64,000 bases of DNA, taken from assembly GCF_003999375.1 (NCBI RefSeq), contig NZ_RJLC01000010.1, positions 1 through 64,000 of the forward strand, given 5' to 3'. Shown here one piece after another: positions 34,720 through 44,386 of the stretch. The notes under the pieces were generated by a model. That model had not been told where the DNA came from and searched no databases. It was given only the letters and a program-made list of their open reading frames with translations. Numbering within the stretch: the first letter of the stretch is position 1; every line of letters begins with the position of its first letter. The position numbers were made by a program, and so were the translations under genes. This DNA is from Pseudidiomarina mangrovi (lineage in GTDB: Bacteria > Pseudomonadota > Gammaproteobacteria > Enterobacterales > Alteromonadaceae).

Positions 34720-37232
34720 TGCAAGCATTTAAACTCAAACCATTAGCGCTGGCGGTATTGGTTGGCTGTGGCTTAACCGCCTGCAGCGACCAGCCAGCCG
34801 ATACCCCGGTAGCAGCAAAGCAGGGTATATGGCCACATATCGCCTCGCCGGTTGGGCTTGATGCGGCTATGGAGCAAGCCATCAGCGATTACTTGGCGCG
34901 CATGACTATTGAGCAAAAAGTGGCGCAGATGATCCAGCCGGAGATCCGCGATATCACGGTTGAGGATATGCGCAAATATGGCTTTGGCTCGTTCTTAAAT
35001 GGCGGCGGCGCGTTCCCCAATAATGACAAATATGCCACCCCGCAAGATTGGATTGCGCTGGCCGATGCTATGTATGAAGCCTCGGTAGACGACAGCCAAG
35101 ACGGTATTAACATTCCAACCATGTGGGGCACCGATGCGGTGCACGGCCATAACAATGTGATTGGGGCGACAATTTTCCCGCATAACATTGGCTTAGGGGC
35201 CGCGAATAACCCCGCTTTGATTGAACAAATTGCTACGGTGACGGCGCGTGAAGTGATGGTCACCGGTATTGATTGGGTGTTTGCGCCGACTGTTGCGGTG
35301 GCAAAAAATACCCGCTGGGGCCGCAGCTATGAGAGCTATGCCCAAGACCCTGCCATCGTACGTGATTATGCTGCAGCTATTGTGCGTGGCTTGCAGGGCG
35401 CCGCCGATGCTGATTTTCTCGGTGAGCAACGGGTGATAAGCACCGTGAAGCACTTTATTGGCGATGGCGGCACCACCGATGGCATTGACCAGGGTAATAC
35501 GGTGGTCAGCGAGCAAGAACTATTTGATGTGCATGGGCAGGGCTACGTGGGTGGCTTGAGCGCCGGTGCGCAAACGGTAATGGCTAGTTTTAATAGCTGG
35601 AACGGCGAGAAGATTCACGGCAGTCAGTACTTACTTACTGAGGTGCTGAAAGAGCAAATGGGCTTTGATGGCTTTGTGGTGGGCGACTGGAATGGTCATG
35701 GCCAGATCCCAGGTTGCAGCAACCATGATTGCCCGCAGGCGGCCAATGCTGGTTTGGATGTGTACATGGTGCCGACCGATGTGTGGCGGCCGTTGTACGA
35801 CAATTTAGTGCGTCAAGTGCGTGAAGGTGTGATTACTGAGGCGCGGGTTGATGACGCGGTGCGACGCATTCTGCGGGTGAAGATGCGCGCTGGGTTGCTG
35901 CCTTATGAAGGTGGCACGCAGGTGGTGAAAACCAACCCCGCGGCGCGGCCACTGGCTGGTCGTACTGAATTGATTGGCGCGGCGGAGCATCGTGCGGTTG
36001 CCCGTGATGCAGTGCGACAATCGTTGGTGCTACTGAAGAACCAAGGGCAATTGCTGCCGTTAGCGCCACAACAACGCATTTTGGTAGCTGGTGGTGGTGC
36101 CGACAATATCGGTCAACAGGCTGGTGGCTGGACCATTAGCTGGCAGGGCACCGGTAACACTAATGCCGACTTCCCCGGTGGCACGTCGATTTACCAAGGT
36201 ATTGCTGAGCAGGTGCAAGCCGCTGGCGGCTCGGCTGAGCTTTCGGTGGATGGCAGCTACAGCGACAAGCCCGATGTGGCGGTAGTGGTGTTTGGTGAGC
36301 AGCCGTACGCTGAGGGTAATGGCGACATCGATAATTTAGAGTATCAACGCGGTAATAAAGCTGATTTGGCCTTATTGCAACGTTTACAGGCTGAGGGTAT
36401 TCCGGTGGTGGCGCTGTTTATCAGTGGTCGACCTATGTGGGTGAATGCTGAGCTGAATGCGGCCGATGCCTTTATGGCGGTGTGGTTGCCGGGCAGCGAA
36501 GGCGCTGGGGTGGCAGATGTGCTGCTGCGGGATGCTGAAGGCGCGGTGCAATACGATGTCACTGGGCGTTTGCCGTTCGCTTGGCCAGCTATGCCTGATC
36601 AGACCGAATTGCTGCCGATTGGCGCTGGCTTGAGTTATGGCGATACAGAGATTTTGCCGACTGATTTGCCAGAAATCAGCACGGTTACTGCGGAGTTGCA
36701 GCCCATGGTGGTGTTTGATCGGGCGCCGCAAGCGCCGTGGATGTCCTACTTGCGCCGTGGCGATGAATTGCTGGAGATGGTCAGCAGCGTGCAGCAATTA
36801 GGCGCTATTAGCAGCCGTACTTTTGATGTGGCAGTGCAAGAAGATGCGCGGCGTTATGTCTTCGCTGGCGGCGAAGCGGTGGCGTTCGGCTTTGGCGCGG
36901 CGTTTCCACGTGATTTACGCGCCTATCTTGAGGCCGGCAGTGTGGTCAGTGTGCAATTGCAGGTGGAGAGTGAGGTGCCCGATGACGTGCGCTTAAGCCT
37001 CTACTGTGGAGAGGGCTGTGACTACAGCGTATCGATTGCCGAGCAGTTACAGGCGTTGCCACGCGATAGCTGGCAGACGCTGAAACTGGATATCGGTTGC
37101 TGGCAGCAGGGCGGCTTTAACTTGGCGCAAACTGTTAGCATCTTCGAGCTAGAAAGCGCCCAACCGCTGACCATTAGCGTACTCGACGTGCGCGTTGAGC
37201 CTGGCGTTAGCGGCGGCATCTGCCTCAACTAA
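34716..37232 (+). CDS. GH3 beta-glucosidase/exo-glucanase lipoprotein with ExoP-like C-terminal domain, 838 aa
   Basis: A GH3 enzyme. It has a lipobox LTAC with Cys23, so it is probably membrane-anchored in the periplasm or at the outer membrane. The N-terminal barrel has WGTDAVHG (137-144), KHFIGDGG (245-252) and the nucleophile Asp324 in VVGDWNGHG. The second domain has [11 protein letters not shown] near 527-537, which probably carries the acid/base Glu. The last ~170 residues resemble the C-terminal carbohydrate-binding domain of ExoP-type marine exo-1,3/1,4-glucanases. AGGAGG lies 7 nt before the ATG, and the gene is coupled to the transporter. It would release glucose from beta-glucan oligomers. 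Confidence 0.9.
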   Translation: MMQAFKLKPLALAVLVGCGLTACSDQPADTPVAAKQGIWPHIASPVGLDAAMEQAISDYLARMTIEQKVAQMIQPEIRDITVEDMRKYGFGSFLNGGGAFPNNDKYATPQDWIALADAMYEASVDDSQDGINIPTMWGTDAVHGHNNVIGATIFPHNIGLGAANNPALIEQIATVTAREVMVTGIDWVFAPTVAVAKNTRWGRSYESYAQDPAIVRDYAAAIVRGLQGAADADFLGEQRVISTVKHFIGDGGTTDGIDQGNTVVSEQELFDVHGQGYVGGLSAGAQTVMASFNSWNGEKIHGSQYLLTEVLKEQMGFDGFVVGDWNGHGQIPGCSNHDCPQAANAGLDVYMVPTDVWRPLYDNLVRQVREGVITEARVDDAVRRILRVKMRAGLLPYEGGTQVVKTNPAARPLAGRTELIGAAEHRAVARDAVRQSLVLLKNQGQLLPLAPQQRILVAGGGADNIGQQAGGWTISWQGTGNTNADFPGGTSIYQGIAEQVQAAGGSAELSVDGSYSDKPDVAVVVFGEQPYAEGNGDIDNLEYQRGNKADLALLQRLQAEGIPVVALFISGRPMWVNAELNAADAFMAVWLPGSEGAGVADVLLRDAEGAVQYDVTGRLPFAWPAMPDQTELLPIGAGLSYGDTEILPTDLPEISTVTAELQPMVVFDRAPQAPWMSYLRRGDELLEMVSSVQQLGAISSRTFDVAVQEDARRYVFAGGEAVAFGFGAAFPRDLRAYLEAGSVVSVQLQVESEVPDDVRLSLYCGEGCDYSVSIAEQLQALPRDSWQTLKLDIGCWQQGGFNLAQTVSIFELESAQPLTISVLDVRVEPGVSGGICLN

Positions 37233-37235
37233 ACC

Positions 37236-37358
37236 CTTAAGGGGCAGGCACTTAAGCCTAAGGGGCAGGCACTTAAGCATTTCAACGCTTAAGTGCCTGC
37301 CCCTTAGCATTTCTGGGTTAGGTGCCTGCCCCTTAGCACTAAGTGCCTGCCCCTTAGC
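37236..37358. repeat. Repeat cluster of five units between GH3 and the TonB receptor
   Basis: Two direct units (37236-37256, 37257-37278) and three inverted units (37287-37308, 37317-37337 with GTTAGGTGCC, 37338-37358 with ACTAAGTGCC). The second and third units form a 22-bp stem with a short ATTTCAAC loop. The genes on both sides converge here. Confidence 0.9.
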
Positions 37359-37366
37359 ATAGGGGT

Positions 37367-37397
37367 AAAAAAAAGAGCCTGCGGATGCAGGCTCTTT
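37367..37397 (-). terminator. Intrinsic terminator of the GH16-TonB receptor operon
   Basis: On the minus strand a perfect 11-bp stem AAAGAGCCTGC-ATCC-GCAGGCTCTTT is followed by a run of T. It lies 37 nt after the receptor stop. Confidence 0.9.
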
Positions 37398-37434
37398 ACG
37401 TTTGTGCGCCAGGGAGCGCGATTGGGGTGGTCCG

Positions 37435-40407
37435 TTAGAAGCGGTAACGGGCACCCAGGGTGTAGCGTGGCCCATACTGGCGAGCAAATAAGAACTGCTG
37501 CTCGTAGCGGCCGTAGCCTTGTTCGGTTTCGTTGTTGATGTTGATACCTTCAGCAAACACGGTCAGGTTTTCAGTGATGTCATAGTTGACGCTGATGTCC
37601 CACTGGCCAAACTGCTTGGCGAACTGTGGTGGGCCTTCAGATGAGCCTTGTGACTGGCCTACGCCAATCAGGTAGCTGTCACGCCAGGCGTACGTCAACT
37701 TCACGCTGATACCGTCTTTTTCGTAGAAGGCTTGCAAGTTAGCTGAGTCGCTCAAACCCGTTAATGGCGTTTGTACGGTCAAGCTGTCGACATCAAATTC
37801 TACGTCGCCGCTAACGAAGGTGGCGTTAGCACCTAAACCAAAGCCGGTTTCACCGAAGATATGCTGGGCGGCAATTTCAAAGCCGTCCACGCTCTTGCTA
37901 TCGGTGTTGCTCGGCTGGGTGATGCTCCAAACAATCAATGGATCATCCGCTGCTGGTTCAATCACGCCGTCGGCATTGCCGTGACCATTGGCCAACATCT
38001 GGTCAAAGATGGCGCTGCTGGTGGCTTGCTCGTTACGTGCTTCGATGTCCGCAATAGCCTGCATGTAGCGTGGGCCGTTGAAGATATCGCGTAAGCCTTC
38101 AATGGTAATGTCGGTGATGGTGCTCTGGATAAAGTTATCCACTTCTTTACGGAAGTAACCAATCGCCGCGTAGCTGCCTGGGGCGTAATACCACTCTAAG
38201 CTCAAATCAAGGTTGGTTGACTCAAACGGTAGTAAGTTGGTGTTACCTTGACCGCCGCTGCGTGAGCCAGGGCGTGGGCTACCACTTAAGCTACGACCAC
38301 CAGCCAAGGCGCCGAGTGGGGCACGGGCAATGCTCTTACCCACAGAAACCCGGCCAACCACGTCTTCCATCAGGTCTACGCGTAAGTCGAGGTTCGGTAG
38401 GAACACATTATGTGAACCGGTGAGGGTTAAGAAACTGGCTTCGGTTTGTGGCTCGTACTGCATGATCCACTCTGACGCCGATACCCAGTTGACTTGGCGT
38501 TCTACGCGCTGGCGTACAGTGCTGGTGACGTCAGTTTTTTCGTAGCGCAGACCAACATTCAATTGGGCTGGCAGGTTGGCGATATCAAAATCCCACTCAG
38601 ACTGCACAAAAATAGCGTCGGTGACTTCATTGACGTAGCTTTCACTATCAATACCATCGAAGAACGCATCCGGCACATAAGCGTCACTGCCCATTAAGGC
38701 TTCAGTGATGTAGGCCTGTTGCCGTGCTACTGCTTCGTCGAAATCGAAGGTGTAGTAGTAGTTGGTGGCTAAATTTAGACCGCCACTGTTGAACTGGTCC
38801 AAGAAATCAGCCGTGCTGACACGGGTAAACATGCTGTCTGGGAATACGAAGGTGAATGACGGGTTAAAACCCGGGCCACCGCGTAATCCACTCCAAGCGT
38901 TGTAACCGCCCACGTCTTGGTCAGTGCGTGACAAACCAGCGGTGATTTTCACCAACGGTAGGTCAAAGGTATTGTCGTTGAACCATTCGCCGCGCATCTG
39001 GTACTGCTTGATGTTGGACTCACCCGGTGAACGAATGAACTGACTGAAGTTGGAGTCAATTTCACTTGGGTTCAGTACCGTGGTGCCGTTATTCCACAAA
39101 ATGCTGGTTTGCGGAATATCGCCGCTACGGTAGTCGTAGATTTTGGTTTGTAACTGGTCAGAACCCAGAATAACCTGGCCGGCATTCATGCTACCGCGGT
39201 CAGCACCGTTGTCGGCTTCGTTGCTGGAATCATGGAAGTCGAACCATAATTTCAGGTCATCGCGCACGTCGTACACCAAGTTTAAGCCAAGTGATTTAGC
39301 TTTGACTTCGGTGGTGCTTTTCGCTGCAGTAAATGAACCATCGTTGCCCGAAATATCGGCGAAAATGGCAGTACCGTTTTCATCGAGCTCGTAGGCGTTG
39401 ATGTTGCCACCAAACTCGTTCCAGATACCCCAGCCAATGCTCTCGCGGCCAGTAAGGGCGCGGCTAGCCGTGTAATCAGCGGTAATCAACAAATCATCAA
39501 TAGGAGCGAACTGCAGGGTGATTTGGCCGTTGGTACGCTCGGTGGCGACATCTTCGATACCGTAGTTCATGTCTTTCGGGAAGAAGTGGTTGCCGACCCG
39601 ATTACCATCACCATCAATTGGGCGCGGGTCAATACCAAGCGCCGGGTCGAGGGTAGGTAGCGGTACGTTGGCCTGCCAACCTTGAATGTTGGCTTGCTGC
39701 AGTTGGAAATCACGGCGTGATTGCGATGCCGTTACAGCGATACCAAAGCGGTCATCAGCAAAGGTGTCGCTAAATACAAAGGACATTTCTGGAGTGACCG
39801 ATTCGCCTTTTTCTACTGAGCTGTCGTGAATGCCTTTCGCCATCACCGCTAAGCGCTGACCGCTGGTGCTGAGTGGTCGCAGGGTAACGATGTTAACGGT
39901 GGCACCTAAGCCACCGCTGGGTACATCGGCGCGCGCGGTTTTATACACTTCAAGCGCGCTCACGCCTTCAGACGACAAGTTTTCTAAGTTATACGAGCGG
40001 GTGTAACCGGTGCCTGGCATTTGCCGACCGTTTAAGGTCAGCAAGTTAAACTCAGGGCCAAAACCACGCACGGTGATTTGGCTACCTTCGCCGTTGACTC
40101 GGCTCACCGACACACCGGTGATCCGCTGCAATGACTCAGCTAAGTTGGTATCTGGGAATTTACCCATTTCTTCGGCTGAGATGGCATCCACTACGCCGCT
40201 GCTGTCGCGTTTAAAATCTGACGAGCGGGTTAAACTGCCGCGAATACCTTTGACGCTAATGATTTCGACGTCTTTTTCTTGCTCTTCAATGGCTGTGGTG
40301 TCCTGCGCGTAGGCTGCTTGCAGCATCAGCGGCGATAGCAACCCTGCGCTAAGTACGACGGATACTGCCGCAGCAATCGGGCTTTTCATAAATGGTTTTG
40401 TTTTCAT
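37435..40407 (-). CDS. TonB-dependent outer-membrane receptor, 990 aa
   Basis: The start is set at ATG 40407, which gives a proper signal peptide (KTKPFMKSPIAAAV..., cleavage after AYAQ); the upstream extension does not. A TonB-box-like acidic stretch (KDVEIISVKG) is followed by the plug domain (LAESLQRITGVSVSRVNGEG, ITVRGFGPEFNLLTLNGRQM, GGLGATVNIVTL), then a large beta barrel ending GPRYTLGARYRF with terminal Phe. It belongs to the proteobacterial carbohydrate-type receptors. It follows GH16 by 28 nt, so it probably imports the beta-1,3-glucan oligomers that GH16 makes. Confidence 0.9.
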   Translation of the reverse strand: MKTKPFMKSPIAAAVSVVLSAGLLSPLMLQAAYAQDTTAIEEQEKDVEIISVKGIRGSLTRSSDFKRDSSGVVDAISAEEMGKFPDTNLAESLQRITGVSVSRVNGEGSQITVRGFGPEFNLLTLNGRQMPGTGYTRSYNLENLSSEGVSALEVYKTARADVPSGGLGATVNIVTLRPLSTSGQRLAVMAKGIHDSSVEKGESVTPEMSFVFSDTFADDRFGIAVTASQSRRDFQLQQANIQGWQANVPLPTLDPALGIDPRPIDGDGNRVGNHFFPKDMNYGIEDVATERTNGQITLQFAPIDDLLITADYTASRALTGRESIGWGIWNEFGGNINAYELDENGTAIFADISGNDGSFTAAKSTTEVKAKSLGLNLVYDVRDDLKLWFDFHDSSNEADNGADRGSMNAGQVILGSDQLQTKIYDYRSGDIPQTSILWNNGTTVLNPSEIDSNFSQFIRSPGESNIKQYQMRGEWFNDNTFDLPLVKITAGLSRTDQDVGGYNAWSGLRGGPGFNPSFTFVFPDSMFTRVSTADFLDQFNSGGLNLATNYYYTFDFDEAVARQQAYITEALMGSDAYVPDAFFDGIDSESYVNEVTDAIFVQSEWDFDIANLPAQLNVGLRYEKTDVTSTVRQRVERQVNWVSASEWIMQYEPQTEASFLTLTGSHNVFLPNLDLRVDLMEDVVGRVSVGKSIARAPLGALAGGRSLSGSPRPGSRSGGQGNTNLLPFESTNLDLSLEWYYAPGSYAAIGYFRKEVDNFIQSTITDITIEGLRDIFNGPRYMQAIADIEARNEQATSSAIFDQMLANGHGNADGVIEPAADDPLIVWSITQPSNTDSKSVDGFEIAAQHIFGETGFGLGANATFVSGDVEFDVDSLTVQTPLTGLSDSANLQAFYEKDGISVKLTYAWRDSYLIGVGQSQGSSEGPPQFAKQFGQWDISVNYDITENLTVFAEGININNETEQGYGRYEQQFLFARQYGPRYTLGARYRF

Positions 40408-40435
40408 AATTATGTTCCGTTTTAGTCGCACGTCA

Positions 40436-43084
40436 TTAAGGGTTCGCAATACGGACGTTATCAATCTGATACACCGCACCTAAACCAGTACCCCAAGCTG
40501 GGAATACCATCAGTACGTTGATATCACTGATATCCAGACCGGCATCAAATAGTTCCTGTAATGGGAAGGTATAGGTTGCCCATTCGCCAGTGACTGGCGC
40601 CGTGCCATAGTTACCATTTGCTAACGGAAGCTCGACTGCGGTAGCCGCGCCAGTTGATTCAACTTTGAACAGCCACGTGCTCTCGCTGTTGGCTGGCGGT
40701 GATACCACGCGCATGTCGAAGCTAATGGCACCGTTGGCTAGCATGCTTGAGGCATCTGCTGAAACACCTTCGTCAGCTAAGAAACCTAATACAGTTTCTG
40801 GCCAGCCAAGAATTTCAAACTGTGCCACTGAACCGTATGGAGCGCCGGCATCGACAATCGATGGCGTTGAACCCGCACAGCAATCCCACAGTGACCAACC
40901 ACTTAACACGGTGTTACTAAAGATATTGATACCGTTATTGCCCGCGCTTGGATTATAGATACGCGCTTCGTCGATACGGTATACCGCACCTTCACCGGTA
41001 CCCCAAGCTGGGAAGATCATCACCACGTCGATAGCTGATACATCTAAGCCCAAGTCAGACAAGGTCTGCAGTGGGAAGGTGTAGGTCTGCCATTCGCCAG
41101 TGACTGGTGCTTGACCGCCGCTGCCGGTGGTTAAATCAACTTCGACTGCGGTTGCTGCAGCATCGGATTCAATTTTGAATTTCCATACGGCATCTGGGCT
41201 AGCTGGTGCACTAACAACTTTCATATCGAATTGCACCACGCCTTCAATCAGAATAGCGCTGGCATCAAATTGAATACCGCTGCCCTCTGGTGGCTTAAAG
41301 CCCATGACCGTAGGTTGCGCACCGATAGAGAACTCAGCAACGTTGCCGCGTTGTTCATCATTTACTTCAGCTGGCGTAGTACCGCCACAGCAATCCCACA
41401 TCGGCCAGTCTGGGTTTTGCGCATCGCCAAACAGCACCAATTCTGGTGATGCAGCTTCTGGTGCGGCAATTTCCACGTTGGTCAGTAAGTACTCAGCGCC
41501 GTTGCCGGTATCCCAAGCTGGGAACACCATCACGACGTCAATGGCTGATGGGTCTAAGCCCATATCTGACAGCATTTGCAGTGGGAAGGTCACGGTTTGC
41601 CATACACCGGTTTGCGGCGACAGACCTTCGCTGCTTGAGCTTAGCGGTAATTCGGCAAAGGTTGAGCCTTCGTTGCTTTCTACCTTGAACAACCAGGTTG
41701 ACGCTGGGTTGCTCGGTGGGGTGAGTACTTTGATATCAAACTTGATGGCACCGGTTTCAACAATCGGTGAGGCATCAAAGGGTGAGGCAACGCCATTCGG
41801 GTCGGTAATAAACACTGGGCGTGAAATGAAGCCCATTACCGTTGGTTGTGGCCCAATCACGAACTTATAGGCATTGCCGGCTTCAGCATCTTCCACCAAT
41901 TCAGGGGTAGAACCACCACAGCAATCCCACGCTGGCCAGTTTGGATTTGGCGTGCCATTGAAGATAGTCAGGTTACGCGCTACGCCATCTGATGGTGGTG
42001 ATGGGATAGGTGCCTGCCCCTCAACCAGCGTTTCTGAATCTTTGTAACCGTCACGAATGGTTTCGCAACCGCGGCCAGTATTTGGATCCGAGCCACAACG
42101 GTAAACCCGTACATAGTCGATCTCAAAGGTTTGGCCGTTGGCAAAGGCTTCGGGGTCAATACCGAGGTTATTGACGTTTTCTGGCCAGGTGCCACCTACC
42201 GCAAGGTTCATAATCAAGTGAAAACGCTGATCAAACGGCGCTTCGTTGTAAACCACTTCTAAGTCACCGGTGACTTGGTTAAATAATTCAGCGAACCAGC
42301 CACGATGACGCAGACCAATGGGCTCGCCTTTGCTATTAAAGCGCACTGACGATTCCATTTGGGTTTGATAGAGGTAGTCGTCTACATACCAGCGAATTTC
42401 ACCCTCTTGCCATTCAATGGCGTAGGTGTGAAAGCCATCAGCAGGGTTGCTGGCTGGGGTGAAGGCTTTGCCTGAAGACGAGTTGTTCGGTGCGTCACGG
42501 CCGTAGTGCAGGGTACCGTAGACTTTCGATTCGACGTTGCCTTCGGCATCTGCAGTTTTCAGGTTGACCGCTTCAACAATGTCAATTTCACCGGATTTTG
42601 GCCAGCCACCGTACACGCCGTCGGTTGGGAACATCCATACCGCGGGCCAAGTACCTTGACCAAATGGCATTTTGGCGCGTACTTCAATACGACCGTATTT
42701 GAAGTCGCCTTTATTTTTGCTGTTTAAGCGCGCCGAGGTGTACGGCTTATCGGCACCAGCATCGGCTGGACGCGCGACAATCTTCAGCGTGCCACCGCTA
42801 ACAAAGGCATTGTCGCCGCTGTCGGTGTAGCACTGCTGCTCTTGGTTGCCGCCACCGGCACAGTTGACTTCAAAGTTCCATTTGCGGCTGTCGATGGTAC
42901 TGCCATCGAACTCATCGCTCCATACCAATTGCCAATCGCTGACCGGTACGGTGGGGTTTACCGCGGTGAAATCTGAGTTGGTTTCTACGTCGCCGCCACC
43001 GCAGCCAGTAAGCCCAAACCCAGTCAAACCAAGGGTGAGCAGTATGGCCGCGCGTGAGCGGGTGGTGTTTCTGTTGTTCTGCAT
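40436..43084 (-). CDS. GH16 laminarinase-type lipoprotein with three C-terminal binding-like modules, 882 aa
   Basis: The start at 43084 has AGGAA upstream and gives a lipoprotein signal with LTGC (Cys28). Residues 52-330 are a GH16 domain with catalytic GEIDIVE (E166, D168, E171) and C-terminal NLAVGGTWPENVNNLGID, typical of endo-beta-1,3-glucanases. Three tandem modules follow, each ~160 residues (about 371-548, 553-710, 718-882). Each opens with W..WDCCGGSTP and ends with FPAWGTG...Y.I..V.I.NP, probably carbohydrate-binding beta sandwiches of the ExoP-C/CBM kind. A partial dispersed repeat lies in the linker (VEGQAPIPSPP). A surface-anchored laminarin depolymerase is the likely role. Confidence 0.9.
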   Translation of the reverse strand: MQNNRNTTRSRAAILLTLGLTGFGLTGCGGGDVETNSDFTAVNPTVPVSDWQLVWSDEFDGSTIDSRKWNFEVNCAGGGNQEQQCYTDSGDNAFVSGGTLKIVARPADAGADKPYTSARLNSKNKGDFKYGRIEVRAKMPFGQGTWPAVWMFPTDGVYGGWPKSGEIDIVEAVNLKTADAEGNVESKVYGTLHYGRDAPNNSSSGKAFTPASNPADGFHTYAIEWQEGEIRWYVDDYLYQTQMESSVRFNSKGEPIGLRHRGWFAELFNQVTGDLEVVYNEAPFDQRFHLIMNLAVGGTWPENVNNLGIDPEAFANGQTFEIDYVRVYRCGSDPNTGRGCETIRDGYKDSETLVEGQAPIPSPPSDGVARNLTIFNGTPNPNWPAWDCCGGSTPELVEDAEAGNAYKFVIGPQPTVMGFISRPVFITDPNGVASPFDASPIVETGAIKFDIKVLTPPSNPASTWLFKVESNEGSTFAELPLSSSSEGLSPQTGVWQTVTFPLQMLSDMGLDPSAIDVVMVFPAWDTGNGAEYLLTNVEIAAPEAASPELVLFGDAQNPDWPMWDCCGGTTPAEVNDEQRGNVAEFSIGAQPTVMGFKPPEGSGIQFDASAILIEGVVQFDMKVVSAPASPDAVWKFKIESDAAATAVEVDLTTGSGGQAPVTGEWQTYTFPLQTLSDLGLDVSAIDVVMIFPAWGTGEGAVYRIDEARIYNPSAGNNGINIFSNTVLSGWSLWDCCAGSTPSIVDAGAPYGSVAQFEILGWPETVLGFLADEGVSADASSMLANGAISFDMRVVSPPANSESTWLFKVESTGAATAVELPLANGNYGTAPVTGEWATYTFPLQELFDAGLDISDINVLMVFPAWGTGLGAVYQIDNVRIANP
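42006..42025 (-). repeat. Degenerate dispersed repeat in the GH16 linker
   Basis: ATAGGTGCCTGCCCCTCAAC on the plus strand matches the core of the repeat (GTGCCTGCCCCT). In the gene it encodes EGQAPI between the GH16 domain and the first binding module, a place that tolerates insertions. Confidence 0.6.
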
Positions 43085-43114
43085 AGCTGTGTTCCTGAAT
43101 GATATGAAGCGGAA

Positions 43115-43128
43115 TGTAAGCGCTTTCA
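43115..43128. promoter_or_regulatory. LacI-type operator upstream of GH16
   Basis: TGTAAGCGCTTTCA on the plus strand, exactly the reverse complement of the operator at 33406-33419. On the minus strand it lies one base after the -10 box, the same arrangement as at the transporter/GH3 promoter. Confidence 0.85.
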
Positions 43129-43129
43129 T

Positions 43130-43158
43130 ACCATAGAACAAGATCACCTAAGCGTCAA
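43130..43158 (-). promoter_or_regulatory. Promoter of the GH16-TonB receptor operon
   Basis: On the minus strand TTGACG, a 17-nt spacer and TATGGT, immediately followed by the LacI-type operator. Confidence 0.75.
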
Positions 43159-43194
43159 TCACCAATGTTTAAAAACTACACATTGTGACACTTT

Positions 43195-44271
43195 TTAGTG
43201 ATTAACAACTGCGCTTAATTGCACCTGTGAGCGTTGGTTGAACGGCTGTTTTTGTTGGTTTTTATGCACTTGCATCCAACTTAGACAGGTATCCAACATG
43301 CGCTGGCTGAAACCCCATTCGTTGTCATACCACGCCATAATTTTTACCAAGCGACCGTTAACTCGGGTTTGTTTGGCATCGAAGATGGCTGAGCTGGGGT
43401 TGTGGTTGAAATCTATCGAAACCAGCGGTAGTTCGTTGACGCTGAGCACTTGGTTTAACGGTGCTTGCTGGGCGGCCGTGCGGATAATGTCGTTGACTTC
43501 TTGTACGCTGGTGTCGCGGCTGGCAATAAAGTTCAAGTCAACCAGCGACACGTTTTGTGTGGGGACGCGAACGGCAAGACCGTCAAAACGACCTTGTAGT
43601 TCCGGGATCACCAAGCCTACGGCGGCAGCTGCTCCGGTTTTTGACGGAATCAAGCTACTACCGGCAGCGCGTGCCCGTTGCATATCGCCGTGATAGGCAT
43701 CGGTGAGGTTTTGGTCGTTGGTAAAGGCGTGTACGGTGGTCATCAAGCCATGTTCAATGCCTAACTGCTGATGTAATGGCAGGGCAATGGGCGCCAGGCA
43801 GTTGGTAGTGCACGAGGCGTTGGAGACAATCGTCATGTTGCTGTCGAGAGTGTCGTGGTTGACGCCGTACACGATGGTGGCATCGGCACCGCTAGCTGGT
43901 GCCGAGATCAACACCTTTTTGGCACCGGCACGCAGATGCGCTGCGGCCTTGTCGCGCTCAGTGAACAGCCCGGTGCATTCCATGACTAGGTCGATATGCA
44001 GTTCTTGCCACGGTAATTGCTCAGGGTCACGTTCGCTAAACATCTGAATTTCGTGGTGATTGATGTTAAGTGCCTGCCCCTTAGCAGTGATGGTGGCGGG
44101 GAAGATGCCGTGCACCGAGTCGAATTTGAGTAGGTGGGCGTGAATGGCTGGGTCGCCGAGATCGTTAATGGCGACGATGCTGATATCTTGGTCGAGCTGG
44201 CGCTCAATCCACGCGCGAACGATATTTTTGCCGATGCGGCCGAAGCCATTAATTGCGACTCGAATAGTCAT
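43195..44271 (-). CDS. gap: Glyceraldehyde-3-phosphate dehydrogenase, 358 aa
   Basis: Type I GAPDH. NAD-binding [14 protein letters not shown] at 8-20, AINDLGD, and the catalytic Cys154 in SNASCTTNC. Substrate-binding regions [15 protein letters not shown] and the C-terminal [14 protein letters not shown] are intact. It is ~25 residues longer than E. coli GapA because of a C-terminal tail ([10 protein letters not shown]...). Residues 63-69 (AKGQALN) are encoded by a 21-nt copy of the dispersed repeat, yet the local alignment to E. coli GapA needs no gap. Two HexR-type palindromes lie in its promoter. It would oxidise the glyceraldehyde-3-phosphate made by Eda. Confidence 0.93.
   Translation of the reverse strand: MTIRVAINGFGRIGKNIVRAWIERQLDQDISIVAINDLGDPAIHAHLLKFDSVHGIFPATITAKGQALNINHHEIQMFSERDPEQLPWQELHIDLVMECTGLFTERDKAAAHLRAGAKKVLISAPASGADATIVYGVNHDTLDSNMTIVSNASCTTNCLAPIALPLHQQLGIEHGLMTTVHAFTNDQNLTDAYHGDMQRARAAGSSLIPSKTGAAAAVGLVIPELQGRFDGLAVRVPTQNVSLVDLNFIASRDTSVQEVNDIIRTAAQQAPLNQVLSVNELPLVSIDFNHNPSSAIFDAKQTRVNGRLVKIMAWYDNEWGFSQRMLDTCLSWMQVHKNQQKQPFNQRSQVQLSAVVNH
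44065..44085 (-). repeat. 21-nt dispersed repeat inside gap
   Basis: On the minus strand this is a full unit starting GCTAAGGGGCAGGCACTT and ending AAC, identical over 21 nt to each of the two units in the GGDEF/EAL gene at 51269-51310. It is read in the same frame in both genes (AKGQALN). Confidence 0.9.
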
Positions 44272-44317
44272 GTGACACCTCTTACTTGCTGTTGCTGGCG
44301 CTTATTGCGCTCCATTC

Positions 44318-44332
44318 TGTAATTAAATTACA
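44318..44332. promoter_or_regulatory. HexR-type operator 1 upstream of gap
   Basis: Palindrome TGTAATTAAATTACA matches the known HexR box (TGTAATTWNNTTACA type). On the minus strand a TTGATC-16 nt-TAATTT promoter (44352 down to 44325) has its -10 inside this box, so binding should block gap transcription. Confidence 0.85.
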
Positions 44333-44369
44333 CTTTGGTGGCAAATGATCAAGTTTTTCGGTGTAAAAA

Positions 44370-44384
44370 TGTAAAATAATTACA
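44370..44384. promoter_or_regulatory. HexR-type operator 2 upstream of gap
   Basis: TGTAAAATAATTACA, a slightly imperfect HexR palindrome 52 bp from the first, just before the end of hexR. It lies upstream of the predicted gap -35. Confidence 0.75.
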
Positions 44385-44386
44385 TT

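Noticed and set aside
38494-39394. Antisense open frames across the TonB receptor, GH16 and giant genes
   Set aside because: They lack ribosome sites and family features and are explained by codon bias of the genes on the opposite strand.
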